Source of the DNA: Phocoena phocoena
Taxonomy: Eukaryota; Chordata; Mammalia; Artiodactyla; Phocoenidae
Assembly (NCBI RefSeq): GCF_963924675.1
Contig: NC_089222.1
Coordinates: forward strand, 138,596,281-138,660,280
Reading direction: 5' to 3'
DNA: 64,000 nucleotides
The notes under the pieces were generated by a model. The model worked only from the letters and a program-made list of their open reading frames with translations. It did not search any database and had not been told where the DNA came from. Positions 35,801 through 48,659 of the stretch are shown one piece after another (position 1 is the first letter of the stretch; every line of letters begins with the position of its first letter). The position numbers and the translations under genes are program-made.

Positions 35801-38479
35801 ATCAAGTATAGAAAAAAACACAGTTATCCTACCTTGTTGACAACAGGGTCATATTCTTAAAGTGATTAATATTTAAGTAAAAATCAAGCAGTTCATTAGC
35901 AATGAAATTGTAACAAAATACTGAGATACTAATTTGTGTGGCTTATATACACTTACTGCCAAAACAGTAGAAACAATATAATCATTCAGTCAACATATAT
36001 TTTTGGCATGCGTACCATGCATCAGATACTGTTCCAGGCACCAGGGACAGGGCAGTGAACAAAAGAGGTAAAGCCCTTGTTCTCAGTGGGCTTACATTTC
36101 AGTACTGCATTCTGATGGTGTACTAATACGGTAAAACAAAGCAGGTTTCTTCTAGGTCAGTATAGTACAAGTATAGGTCTAAATACTCAGTAAAATGGGC
36201 TGACAAAAATCACAGCTATTGTCCGATGGAGCCATCTCTGAAATTTCTAGTTCTGAAATTTTCTTGAGAGTCTGGAAAAGAAACCTGAGCCCCTGAATAA
36301 AAGTTAGGTGAAAGGGGCAAAATGAGATTGCCAATACTAGTCAAAAAAGTAAAAATTAATAAGAGTAAGTAAATATGAGGTCTTTAGCGCAGGAATATTA
36401 AAATCGAACCTTGGTGTGCTGTGTGGTTTCAGGGGTTAGATACTACATATTAGCAAAATTATGAGTTAATACAGATGACTAGATTTCAGATTTCAATAAC
36501 ATTAAAACTCACAGAAACTTTATAGCGTTGATACTCGTTTGGCACTATTGGCCTAAGTGAATGCAGAGACTCCAGACTATAAACCCAAGAGTTTAGGAGA
36601 GCTCTGACCGCAGAGGCGTCTGGGAGATGGCCTGATTACAGGCCAAAGTAATGACCGTGCAATACAGGCAGATGGCCAAAGAAAATGCTCTGAGTAGCCA
36701 GTCCAACACTTACATAACGAACAACCACCACCAAATTGAATAGCAGTCAGAGGGAACTCAAGTATGAGTGAGACCGACAGCGCATCATCCAAATCCAAGG
36801 CACAGGCAAACTCCAGGAACAGAGAGCGAGCGGTGAGCCCTGCAGCAAACTAGGCCACGCCAAGGGCTGCTGAAAGCAGGAGCTCACAGAAGAGCTCAGG
36901 GCAGTCACGTGCTGCCCAGCACAGGTGCAGCCTCCCTGCTTCAGACTGGCCCGGCAGCTCCCAGGGCCACCGTTCCATCCCACAGCAGAGGCTGGGAATG
37001 TGGAGCATTAGTCCTGGGAAATGCATACGGAGCAGTGAAGGGGAGACAGAAAATATTACTTCTCATCTGATACTCCCTCCTATTACCTGAATGTTCTCAG
37101 CAAGTTAAAAGAAAACTTTTTTAACGTACAAAACAAATATAAACTCTTTTGAAATATCCAAAACAAATGGACACTATTATATCTTTTTTTAATTTTAAAA
37201 AAGTTTTTTTCCTGATTATTATTGAAGAGGGGAATTTCGGCCCATCTACCCTTTACTTTTCCACTGATGGGACTTGTGCTCCTTTCCCAAAGATTATGAT
37301 TTGCATTTTAGAGTAATGGTCCTAAACGATCTCTTCTGATGAAAAAAAGGAAGGGCCAGTTTTTGGTTGACGTCATGCCTAGTGTGTGACAGTAAAACTG
37401 TAAGCCTAAGTAAGACTATCATCATGGTGGGACAGGGTAGTGAGGATTAATGGAACCCAGTCGTCATTAGAAAGCATGAGTGCCAATGTCATACAACGTA
37501 AGAACCTGCCAACAGCTGGGAGGACAGCTGGTGTAACCCTTCCAGTTCCTCAGGGGCAAGCTCTTTCTGGGCATCAGAAATCCAAGGTCAGAATAGATTA
37601 ATTAGGTACAGGTTCCCATCAAGAGTTAAAGGCTACCTACAATCTCATACTACCCTTCCCAGGATGAGTTTAAACACCAGGGAGAACAGTGAAGGACAGA
37701 CTCCATCAGCTTCTGCTGGGTCTACTGGCCCAAGAACCCCAGGTGAGCAGGTTTCAAGGAGGAAACTGGCAGAAGCCTAACCAAGGATGGTCAGTCCATG
37801 GGTAACCTTGGTACTCATGGATGGTGGGTCTATGATCTGTACGGAGTTAGAAGGCTACCTTTTTTTGACTTAAATGCTCCAATAAATAAAAGCAAAATGC
37901 TTGAAGCCTGGCTGTACGCACTGTTATATCAGAAAGTTAACAGAGCCTGTAAGCTTTGGCATAAAACAAACTAAAATGGGATGATATGAAAAAGCTTCAA
38001 CCTTGTTGGCTCTGGCTAGTCACTACATCCTACAACTAGGAGTTAGTTTCCGTGAGTTCCAGATACATGCAGATGCCTCAGCAGCCACTTTGGGATTTGA
38101 GGAAGAGCCAGGGAGGGCAGGGTGGGGGGCTCACTTCAAATGAAAAAGTTCTGCTTTTATCTGCTTATATTTAATGGATATTATATTTATTAAAATTAAT
38201 GTATCAGAATGCTAATTGATAAGACTTCATTTAATAAAAGAGTCTCATTGCTTAGAACTGCAGCAGGGAAGAGCGGAATCGTTATTCTAAACAATGTTGT
38301 TCACTTTCTTGAGCTGTTTATGAGGAAACGTTCACTGTAGTTTGTGAGATGAAGGGTAAGATATAGTTTCCATCACCTTTAGAAAGGCTCCATTTCTCTG
38401 AGCCTGAATCTTCTCCTGCCTGCAAGTGAGAGAGTAGACTGTCTCTTCAAAACAGACAATAAAAGACAAAGGAAATCCT
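35801..38479. other. Intronic DNA, mostly unassigned
   Basis: Within VPS26C intron 1. An L2/MIR-type fragment lies at about 36000-36110 ('atcagatactgttccaggcacc', 'cagtgaacaaaagag'). The rest, including 37500-38150, I cannot assign; it has no long open frame. Confidence 0.5.
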
Positions 38480-39384
38480 TGTAAAAAATTTTTACTGAAA
38501 TATAATTTACAATATTGTGTTAGTTTCAGGTGTACAGCAAAGTGATTCAGTTACACACATATATATTCTTTTTTTACATTCTCTTCAATTATAGGTTATT
38601 ACAAGATATTGAGTATGGTTCCCTGTGCTACACAATAAGTCCTTGTTGGTTATCTATTTTACATACAGTAGTGTGTATATTTTAATCCCAAACTCCTAAT
38701 TTATCCCTCCACTCCTCCCCTTTGGTAACCATAAGTTTGTTTTCTATGTCTATGAGTCTATTTCTGTTTTGTAAATAAGTTCCTTTGTATCATGTTTAGA
38801 TTCCACATATAAGCAATATCATATTTGTCTTTGTCTGGCTTACTTCACTTAGTATGATAATCTCTAGGTCCATCCGTGTTGCTGCAAATGGCATTACTTC
38901 ATTCTTTTTTATGGCTGAGTAATATTCCATTGTGTGTGTGTATCTCACATCTTCTTTATCCATTCACCTGTTGATGGACACTTAGGTTGCTTCCATGACC
39001 TGGCAATTGTAAATAATGCTACAATGAACATGGCGTGCATGTGTCTTTCTGAATTATGTTTTTCTCTGGATATATGCCCAGGATTGGGATTGCAAGATCA
39101 TACAGTAGCTCTGTTTTCAGTTTTTTAAGGAACCTCTATACTGTTCTCCATAGTGGCTATACCAGTTTACATTCCCACCAACAGTGTAGGATGGTTCCTT
39201 TTTCTCCACACTCCCTCCAGCATTTGTAGACTTTTTGATGATGGCCATTCTGACTGGTGTGAGGTCGTACCTCGCTGTAGTTTTGATGTGCATTTCTCTA
39301 ATAACTAGTGATGCTGAGCATCTTTTCATGTGCCTTTTGGTCACCTGGTCTTCTTTGGAGAAACGTCTTTTTAGATCTCCTGCC

Positions 39385-39591
39385 TTTTTTTTTTTTTTTT
39401 GCGGTACGCGGGCCTTTCACTGTTGCGGCCTCTCCCATTGTGGAGCACAGGCTCCGGACGTGCAGGCTCAGTGGCCATGGCTCACGGGCCCAGCTGCTCC
39501 GCGGCATGTGGGGTCTTCCCAGACCAGGGCACGAACCTGCGTCCCCTGCATCGGCAGGCAGACTTTCAACCACTGCGCCACCAGGGAAGCC
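39385..39591 (-). mobile_element. CHR-family SINE nested in L1
   Basis: The same 'gcggtacgcgggcc' subtype as at 28399. Flanked by ctcctgcc (39377-39384) and ctcctgtc (39592-39599), a target duplication with one change. Confidence 0.93.
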
Positions 39592-40064
39592 CTCCTGTCC
39601 ATTTTTTGATTGGGCTGTTTGTTTTTCTGATATTGAGCTGTATGAGCTGCTTGTATACTTTGGAGATTAATCCCTTGTCAGTTGCATCATTTGCAAATAT
39701 TTTCTCCCATTCTGCAGTTGTCTTTTTGGTTTTGGTTTCTTTTGCTGTGCAAAAGCTTTTAAGTTTAATTAGGTCCCATTTATTTATCTTTGTTTTTATT
39801 TCCATTATTCTAGGAGACGGATCCAAAAAGATACTGTTGCGATTTATGTCAGAGAGTGTTCTGCCTATGTTTTCCTCTAGGAGTTTTATAGTAGCCGGTC
39901 TTACGTTTAGGTCTTTAATCCATTTTGAGTTTATTTTTGTATATGGTGTTAGAGAATGTTCTAATTTCATTCTCTTACGTGTAGCTTTCCAGTTTTCCCA
40001 ACACCTCTTAATGAAGAGACTGTGCTTTCTCTATTGTATGTTCTTGCCTTCTTTGTCATAGATT

Positions 40065-40423
40065 AGTTTTTTTAAATAAATTTATTTATTTTATTTATTT
40101 TTGGCTGTGTTGGGTCGTCGTTGCTGCACGCAGGCTTTCTCTAGTTGCGGCGAACGGGGGTTACTCTTTGTTATGGTGCACAGGCTTCTCATTGCAGTGG
40201 CTTCTCTTGTTGTGGAGCATGTGCTCTAGGCACGCAGGCTTCAGTAGTCGTAGCACGTGGGCTCAGTAGTTGTGGCTCATGGGCTCCAAAGCACAGGCTC
40301 AGTAGTTGTGGCACATGGGCTTGGCTGCTCTGTGGCATGTGGGATCTTCCTGGACAAGGGCTCAAACCCGTGTCCCCTGCATTGGCAGGTGGATTCTTAA
40401 CCACTGCACCACCAGGGAAGCCC
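40065..40423 (-). mobile_element. Full-length CHR-family SINE nested in L1
   Basis: About 360 bases with the AT-rich tail 'aaataaatttatttattttattt', 'ggctgtgttgggtcgtcg', and the 'ccagggaagccc' end. Perfect 11-base target duplications tgtcatagatt at 40054-40064 and 40424-40434. Confidence 0.95.
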
Positions 40424-41865
40424 TGTCATAGATTTATTGACCATAGGTGCGTGGGTTTATTTCTGGGCTTCCTATCCTGTTCCATTGATCTATCTTTCTG
40501 TTTTTGTGCCAGTACCATACTGTTTTGATTACTGTAGCTTTGTAGCATAGTCAAAGGCAGGGAGCCTGATTCCTCTAGCTCTTGTTTTTCTTTCTCAAGA
40601 TTGCTTTGGCTATTCATGGTCTTTTGCGTTTCCATACAAACTTTAAAATTTTTTGTTCTATTTCTGTGAAAAATGCCATTGGTAGTTTGATATGAATTGC
40701 ACTGAATCTGTAGATTGCCTTAGGTAGTATGGTCATTTTGACAATATTGATTCTTCCAATCCAAGAACATGGTATATCTTCCCCCCTGTTCCTTTTATCT
40801 TCAATTTCTTTCTTCAGCATCTTATAGTTTTTGGAGTACAGGTCTTTTGCTTCCTTAGGTAGTTTTTTTCCTAGGTATTTTATTGTTTTTGATGGAATGG
40901 TAAATGGGATTGTTTCTTTAATTTCTCTTTCTGAACTTTCACTGTTAATGTATAGAAATACAACAGATTTCTGTGTGTTAATTTTGCATCCTGCAACTTT
41001 ACTGAATTCACTGATGAGCTCAAGTAGTTTTCTGGTAGTGTCTTTATGATTTTCTGTGTATAGTATCATGTCATCTGCAAACAGTGACAGTTTTACTTCT
41101 TCTTTTCCAATTTGGATTCCTTTTATTTCTTTTCCTCCTGATTGCTGTGGCTAGGAATTCCCAAACTATCTTGAATAAAAGTGGAGAGAGTGGACAGCCT
41201 TGTCTTGTTCCTGACCTTAGAGGAAATGTTTTCAGCTTTTCACCAATATGATGTTAGCTGTGCTTTACCATATACGGCCTTTATTATATTGAGGTAGGTT
41301 CCTTCTATGCCTGCTTTCTGGGGAGTTTCTGAATTTTATCAAAAGCTTTTTCTGCATCTATTGAGATGATCATATGGTTTTTATTCTTCAATTTGTTAAT
41401 GTGGTGTATCACAGTTATTGATTTGTAGATACTGAAAAATCCTTGCATCCCTGGGATAAATCCCAATTGATCATGGTGTCAGATCCTTTTAATGTATTGT
41501 TGGATTCGGTTTGCTAGTATTTTGTTGAGGATTTTGCGTCTATGTTCATCAGTGATACTGGCCTGTAATTTTCTTTTTTGTGTGGTATCTTTATCTGGTT
41601 TTGGTATCAGGGTGATGGTGGACTCACAGAATGTTTGGAAGTGTTCCTTCCTCTGCAATTTTTTGGAATAGTTTCAGAAGGGTAAGTGTTAACTCTTCTC
41701 TACATGTTTGCTAGAATTCTCCTGTGAAGCCATCTGGTCCTGGACTTTTGTTTTGGGGAGTTTTTAAATCACAGATTCAATTTCAGTACTTGTAATTGGT
41801 CTGTTCATATTTTCTATTTCTTCCTGGTTCAGTCTTGGGAAACTGTACCTTTCTAAGAAATGAAT

Positions 41866-44339
41866 AAAGCAATCTTTTAAAGAGCTGCTCACCATATAAA
41901 TGTGCCCAGAAAGTCCTATGTGCAAGTAGAGGACAATACTTGAAATGGATAGGCATTCTTCACTTCACGAAAGTATTTTACAAAAATTATACCTTTACTT
42001 GCTTGTGCTTATATGGAAAAGTATCTGAAAAGAGGCAGGACCTCAAGGCCAGAGAGCAACAGTGTACAGCTAGCTGGGTCTACCGTCCCACGCAGGGATT
42101 CAGGCAGGCCTGAAGCAAGTCACTGCATGGACTGACCTCTCCCTAAACCCTCCATCCAAACAGGCCAAAGTTTATTTCTGAGCTTTGGAACGTTGTGCTT
42201 TTCTTGTTGGCATAATACCATCCGTTGTCGATTTGCTAATAATGCTCTTCTGCAACAGTCCGGGCTTCAATGTGCTCACTGGGAAGGGAAGCAGGTCAGC
42301 CCACCTGGCCGATGGCTAACGAGTAAGTCTGTTCTCCCAACAGAAGTTGAAGCCTAGAACCCTGACTGGGGGAGGGGGTGGTGTCACAGATTTGTCTGGT
42401 AAATGAAGTGCATTTACAGATAACAACTGCCGATTAAAATCTCTGAATGAGAAGAAAACATATTCAGAGCTAGGGGGTTAAAAATCCCCAAAGTGGAGCT
42501 GAGATGAAAAAGGAAAGCAAATAGATAACTGGCTTCAACTTACAACTTTTCTGGAACCTGCCTGTACTAAGAGGGCAGATGACAAGCCAAGAGGCCTGGA
42601 GAGCACACGGGGGTAGAGGTGCAGGGAGAGTGGTGGGAGTGAGAGGGGGCCAAGGATGGAAGTCAGGGAGGATATCAGAAAGTCTGGTTGGCTGAGCCCG
42701 GAGGATGGTGGGGAGGGAGAGGGCGCAAGTTTTAGAGTCGCAGGACCAGGGAGGGGGAGGTAAGCAGGACAGTAGCAATTAAGCTCCTGGCAGGTTGAGA
42801 GGGGGGACCCTCTCTAAGGAGGGTCACCTAGACTGGACACCTATAGAAGAGAGCAGCTGGGCTCTGCCAACTCAGGCTGGGGCAGCAGTGGGGAGGGGGT
42901 CAGAGAGGGGGAATGACAGGAGAAGACGGGTGCTGCTGACTCTCCAGCCTGCGAGCAGCACAGCTAGGAGTTCAGCACTGGGGGACAGTCACTGCAGGAG
43001 TGGCTGGTGTCAAAGACTGCAGGTTTCGGCCCACGGAGAGGGCACTGCTGGCTGCACAGGCTGAACCCAGGACCACACAAGGCCAGGAGGTCTGGACTGT
43101 GGTCTCGGCATCAAGAGGAAGGTGGGGGAAAACCCAACCACCCTGCAAGAGTCAGAGCAGCCGGCGGGGGGAGGGGAGTGTCAAGGGTGTCTCTGACATG
43201 CTGAGACTTGTCCCGAGTCTAGATATGGACACGCCCACAGGGGCCAGGCAGGCGTCACTAATGCTCAGGCCAGGACAGAATCTGCTGCAACGAACACCAA
43301 ACGGAGAACTAATGAACACTCTGACTGCATCCCAGGGTTCAAACGGCATTGGACAACTCTGAAAATACTTCTCATGCATTATATAAGGGTTGGACAAGCC
43401 TTTTCAGGAGTATTAGATAATTAGTGAGAAAAAACACCCACTTAAGGTTCAGATGACTGCATTCCTTAATGGGTTCGTACCTCCCACAAAGTTATTTTGA
43501 GATCCCTCCTAGCTCAAAGTTCTACCCTAAGAATTTGCACCAGCATCCAACTATAACTGACCATTCACAAATCAAGAATCCAGCAGAACAAACTAGAACA
43601 GTTAGGCTTCTTTTTTTCATACGATTCTAGCTTTGCAATTTTTCTTCATAATAATGAACTGGCATATAAAGGGTTTTTCCTCTTTAAACTTTTCTTTTTT
43701 TAAACAAGAAATTACATGAAAGCCAAACAAGACAAAATGCAAACCTAGAAGTTCTTGTGGTAACAGTAATCAGCCCACCATGCATAAATCCTTTATCACT
43801 GTAACCTGGCTATGCTGGACAGTAAATCTCCCGTTTATATTTTTCACAACCATAATATATAACAGTGTCATTTTCATGAGTACATGTGCCAGGGTTTCAG
43901 AAGGTAAAACATTCTGAATTTATAAAAACAAATGCACTATATTTACATTGCAAAAAGATTTACTGTAGGTCTCTTTTAGCCAATAAGCTCTAGTACATTG
44001 AAAATATAATGCAATTTAGAATGCATTTGAGTCAAACTTTTGGTTCAAGAACACATCTACTGCACCAAGCAAAGAAGTACATAACAAAGCCCAAGCCACA
44101 CCCAGCTTGCAGTGCCCAAAATGCTGTAATCTGTATGCTCTCCCGGGTCCCTGGCCTCCGTTCTCCAAGTTCACCATGGGGAGACATCCAGCAATCTGTA
44201 CAGCATCTGAGAAGCCCTTACTGTTTGTAAGGTGCACCATTTGTAAGATGCATGAACGACATGATTAACAACAAGGCAGACAGAGCAAGTGCAAACTGAG
44301 ATTGTGGAAAAGCGTAAGGATACCACCACCTGCCGTTTG
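41866..44339. other. Unassigned intronic DNA, purine-rich centre
   Basis: Within VPS26C intron 1. Bases 42570-43330 are unusually G/A-rich on the plus strand ('gagggagaggg', 'ggggggaccctctctaagg'). Short frames on both strands have no recognisable domain. I cannot name a repeat here. Confidence 0.5.
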
Positions 44340-44645
44340 ACCCCTACTTCGGGTCAGACCTATAGTAAATGTCTTGAAACTTTCTCTCATTTAATTCTCA
44401 CAACAAAGCCTCTGAGCAGGTATCAGCTCCATCCTCCGGATGAGAATTAAGACCTGGAGAAAGCACACAGAGTTCCAGGCTTGGGAATAAAAAGACGTGA
44501 TTTCAAACATTCACTCTTACATCAATGCCCTTGACATGTCGCTGAATTCTCTAAGCCTCAGTCTTCCCACACATAAAATGGGAGAGAAATGCCATCTCTT
44601 CAGTATTTGTGAACATTAAAGCAGTCTGTGTGTTGGAAAGGGCTG
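44340..44645. repeat. Two adjacent MIR fragments
   Basis: 'tttaattctcacaacaaagcctctgagcagg' and 'gatgagaattaagacctgg' in the first, and 'gctgaattctctaagcctcagtcttcccacac' in the second, are MIR-core phrases in opposite orientations. Confidence 0.6.
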
Positions 44646-45012
44646 TACTGGTACCATGTTATCATAAAACAGTATCAGTTAAGTGTTCTCTTCCTCAAAA
44701 TTTCCAGGAATTTTCCCTGGAAATACACAAGTAGGGATTTTTTTTCACATTCCTGATTGCTCTGTATCATATATGGGGCTTTGGAAACACAAATTAACTT
44801 TCTGGATTCAATGAGTCGTCTCAGGGAGAAGGTGGCATTGCTTAAGCTCTGAGGAAGGTTTCCTGCCTCTGAGCTGTGCAAATTGTGACAAAGACTCTGG
44901 GGAATCAAATTCTGGACAATTTTCTAAGTTAGAAGATAACCATATACACAGGAAGTCTGAAGTCCCTGTTCCCACATTTATTTGAACCATTCTCTTATGA
45001 ATGACCATCCTA

Positions 45013-45390
45013 GGGACTTCCCTGGTGGCGCAGTGGTTAAGAATCTGCCTGCCAATGCAGGGGACACAGGTTCGACCCCTGGTCCAGGAAGATCGCACAT
45101 GCCGCGGAGCAACTAAGCCCATGCGCCACAATTGCTGAGCCTGTGCTCTAGAGTCCATGAGCCACAACTACTGAGCCTGTGTGCCACAACTACTGAGCCC
45201 GTGTGCCACAACTACTGAAGCCTGCGCGCCTAAAGCCCATGCCCCTCAACAAGAGAAGCCACTGCAATGAGACGCCCGTGCACTGCAACGAAGAGCAGCC
45301 ACCATTCACCGCAACTAGGGAAAGCCCACGTGCAGCAATGAAGACCCAACACAGCCAAAAATAAATAAATAAATTTGTTTTTAAAAAAAA
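45013..45390 (+). mobile_element. Full-length CHR-family SINE
   Basis: Complete element from 'ggacttccctggtggcgcag' to the 'aaaaataaataaataaattt' tail. Flanked by 14-base repeats gaatgaccatccta (44999-45012) and gaatgaccgcccta (45391-45404). Immediately followed by a G-run at about 45421. Confidence 0.95.
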
Positions 45391-45404
45391 GAATGACCGC
45401 CCTA

Positions 45405-46299
45405 AAGCAAACAAATAATGGGGGGGGGGGTCATGTGTAGCTGTGGGGATACATCAAAATAAGAATCTTATCAGCATCTGTCTAGAATTTATGTCTAGAA
45501 TATTATTTATAATTACAAAGCAAAATCTGTACTATACTTATAAAACAATAGTTTTCCTTTTCTGATCAATGCATTCATAAAACTATTAGTCTTATGAATT
45601 TTGCTTAAAGTCTATGTTTTAAGGCTTCAACTATCATTTAATAAAGTTTCTGAGCACTTACCAAGTGGCAGGTACTGAAAGGCCTAGGAATACAAATATA
45701 AACAAATTATTTTAGTTAGGCCGACTCAGAGAACAAATTAATTACAACAGAAGTTAATCAGAGTGATGACTGCGGTATACATAAAGTATGCTGGTAACCC
45801 ATTACAGGTCACTACTAAATTATAGAAAACAATCCCGTGTTAGTCTTTCTTTCCTCTGACCACTGGAATTTCCTGGCATTCTTTTTCATCACAACCTCAC
45901 TTTCTGCTTAAAGTTACTCTTTTCATAAGGACTTCTCTAAAATTTAAATATTCAACTTGGGAATTCCTATAAGCCTCTAGTGAGAGTTTTTATAACAGAA
46001 ATTAGAACACACACTTCTAAGCAAGTCACATGTCAAAGAAAAAGATCATAATAGAAATTAGAAAAAATTTAAGTTGAAAATCATAAAAATACTATGAATC
46101 AAATCTTGAGGGACAGGGCAGTGGAGCTTCTTTTGGGGTCTTCCCACATCCCCACAGCACCATCTTTTGGAACAGCGCCTTCTGCCAGCATCTAGACAGT
46201 GATTCGACTTCTTCCAATCTCTCCTTCTCTCCTGGTCCCCTACTCCTTTCCTGCAGGACCTGGGTGGGGTTTCAAGGGCGTCTGCTTTACAATAATTCA
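45405..46299. other. Unassigned intronic DNA
   Basis: Within VPS26C intron 1. An L2-like scrap lies near 45645-45715 ('gagcacttaccaagtggcagg'). Nothing else is recognised. Confidence 0.5.
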
Positions 46300-46640
46300 C
46301 CAACCTATTAAAAACAAAAACTTATGGGATGCAACTAAAGTTGTACTTAGAGAAAAGTGTCTGCATTTTAAAAAGATGGCTACAATTTAGTAAGCTAAAC
46401 AGCCAATTTATGAAGTTAAAAAATGAACACAGGGACTTCCCTGGTGGTCCAGTGGTTAGGACTCTGCGTTTCCACTGCAAGGGGCATGTGTTTGATCCCT
46501 GGTCAGGGAACTAAGACCCTGCATGCTGCCAGGCTTGGCCAAAACAAACAAACAAAAAACACAGGAGAAGAGCAGAGTAAACCTAAGGCAAAGAAAATAA
46601 ATATTCTGGGAAGAGAATATAGCAAAGTCACTTAAAAAAA
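46300..46640 (+). repeat. Old L1 ORF2 scrap split by a SINE
   Basis: 'ttatgggatgcaactaaagttg' and 'agcagagtaaacctaaggc' belong to one L1 ORF2 stretch interrupted by the SINE at 46433-46557. It lies directly upstream of, but is distinct from, the 6.8-kb L1. Confidence 0.65.
46433..46557 (+). mobile_element. Short CHR-type SINE
   Basis: 'ggacttccctggtggtccag' head and 'ccaaaacaaacaaacaaaa' tail. Flanked by aacacag (46426-46432 and 46558-46564). Inserted into an older L1 scrap. Confidence 0.9.
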
Positions 46641-47749
46641 AAAACAAAAAACATCGTCAAGTGGGGGAGGGGCATGAAGAAACGGAAGGGAACGCAGCCA
46701 GTGCTTTCCCCGTGCACTTAGGCACTGGGGAGCCTCTTTGGCTCCCGGGCCTAAGCCTCTGCCCTGGGAGCCTCCCTCCTGTCGGGCAAAACCTGAGCCC
46801 CGTGCCTGCACCCCTACCCGGGGCCCCACCCCTAAACGCGGAGACCCCCTCTGAGACCACCTCCAATGTGCGGGGCCTAAACCCCACCCACACACCCCCA
46901 CCAGGGCCCCACCTCCAAACTCTGGAAGCCCACATTCCAGAGGCCTTGCTTCCCACAGGCTGCCTGTCCCCTTCTGCGCAGGCCCTAAGTAGAGGCCCCA
47001 TCACATGCTCAAACGTCACCCCCCACCCCCGCCTAGGCCCCGTCCCACCTTGAACCCTGCCCCTGCCTAAGCTCCACACCACCCCAACTCCCGGCCCCTA
47101 AACTTTGCCCCCATAACCAAGGCTTTTTTTTTTTCCTTTCTTTTCTTTTTTCCTCTTTTAGATCAGGGTTCTGTTTTACCTTGTTGATTCACTGTTGTAG
47201 ATTCTTTTATATTTTTATTCTTTCTAATAAATCTTTTATTTTTCTAATTTTATTTTATTCTTTATACTTCGTTAGTGATATATCTCTCCTTTTGGCTTGT
47301 TCCCCCTGCCCACCGTTTTTTCTTTTTTCTGCTGTGGTTTTATTTTACCTTCTTGCCGTTGTTTCAACTATATCTTTATTTTTCCTAATATACTTTTTAT
47401 CTTTCTAATTTTATTTTGTTTTTTATTCTTTGATATTGTACTGCTCCTTTTTTTCTTTCTTTCTTCCTTTTTTTTTTAACCACTCCACAAAGCTTGCAGG
47501 ATCTTGGTTCCCAGGCGGGAGGTCAGGCCTGAGCTCCTGTGGTGGGAGTTCTGAGTCCAAACCACTGGACTAACAGAGAACCTCAGACCCCAAAGAATAC
47601 CAATTGGAGTGAGGCCTCCTGGAAGTCCTCATCTCAGCACGAAGACCCAGCTCTATCTAACTGCCCGCAAACTCCAGTGCTGGACATCTCAGGCCAAACA
47701 ACCAGTAAGACAAGAATACAGCACCACCCATCAAAAAAAAAGAAATGAC

Positions 47750-48625
47750 AAAAGTATGTTACAGACGAAGGAGCAAGGTAAAAACATTCAAGACCAAATA
47801 AATGAAGACAAAATAGGCAACCTACCTGAAAAAGAAAGAGTAATGATAGTAAAGATGATCCAAAATCTTAGAAACAGAATGGAGAAAATACAAAAAACAT
47901 TTAACAAGGATCTAGAAGAAAGAAAGCACAAACAAACAGTGATGAACAATGCAACTACTGAAATTAAAAATACTCTAGAAGGAATCAATAACAGAATAAC
48001 TGAGGCAGAAGAACGGATAAGTGAGTTGGAAGTTAAAATGGTGGAAATAACTGCCAGGAAGCAGAATAAAGAAAAAAGAATGAAAAGAATTAAGGACAGT
48101 CTCAGAGACCTCTGGGACAACATCAAACGCACCAACATTCAAATTATAGGGGTCGCAGAAGAAGAAGAAAAAAAAAAGGGTCTGAGAAAATATTTGAAGA
48201 GATTAGAGTTGAAAACTTCCCTAACGTGGGAAAGGAAATAGTCAATCAAGTCCAGGAAGCACAGAGAGTCCCATACAGGATAAATCCAAGGAGAAACACG
48301 CCAAGACACAAATTAATCAAACTATCAAAAATTAAATACAAAGAAAAATATTAAAAGCAGCAAGGGAAAAGCAACAAATAACATACAAGGGAATCCCCGT
48401 ATGGTTAACAGCTTATTTTTCATCATAAACTCTGCAACCAAGACGGGAGTGGCAGGACATATTTAAAGTGATGAAAGGGGAAAACCTACAACCAAGATTA
48501 CTCTACCCAGCAAGGATCTCATTCAGATTCGATAGAGAAATTAAAACCTTTATAGATAAGCAAAACTTAAGAGAATTCAGCACCACCAAACCAGCTTTAC
48601 AACAAATGCTAAAGGAACTTCTCTA
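47750..48625 (+). pseudogene. L1 ORF1 remnant
   Basis: Encodes an L1 ORF1p-like nucleic-acid chaperone: heptad-rich coiled coil ('ITEAEERISELE') followed by the RRM start ('LRDLWDNIKRTNIQIIGVAE'). The frame breaks near 48190 in an A-run. Downstream bases continue in another frame with 'PRRNTPRHKLIKLSKIK', then break again. No intact protein is possible. Confidence 0.85.
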
Positions 48626-48659
48626 GGCAGGAAACACAAGAGAAGGAAAAGACCTACAA

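Larger units (their letters stand above)
38480..41865 (-). repeat. 5'-truncated L1 with two nested SINEs
   Basis: Minus-oriented L1 covering the 3' untranslated region (38480-39000) up to the N-terminal part of the ORF2 reverse transcriptase (41.86 kb). The catalytic FADD motif is intact at 41070-41081, but frameshifts and stops break ORF2. SINEs at 39385-39591 and 40065-40423 are inserted in it, so the L1 is older than both. It lies antisense to the upstream L1s and in the same orientation as VPS26C. Confidence 0.93.

Noticed and set aside
39399..40061. 220-codon plus-strand frame
   Set aside because: It is the reverse complement of an L1 ORF2 plus an antisense SINE, not a gene.
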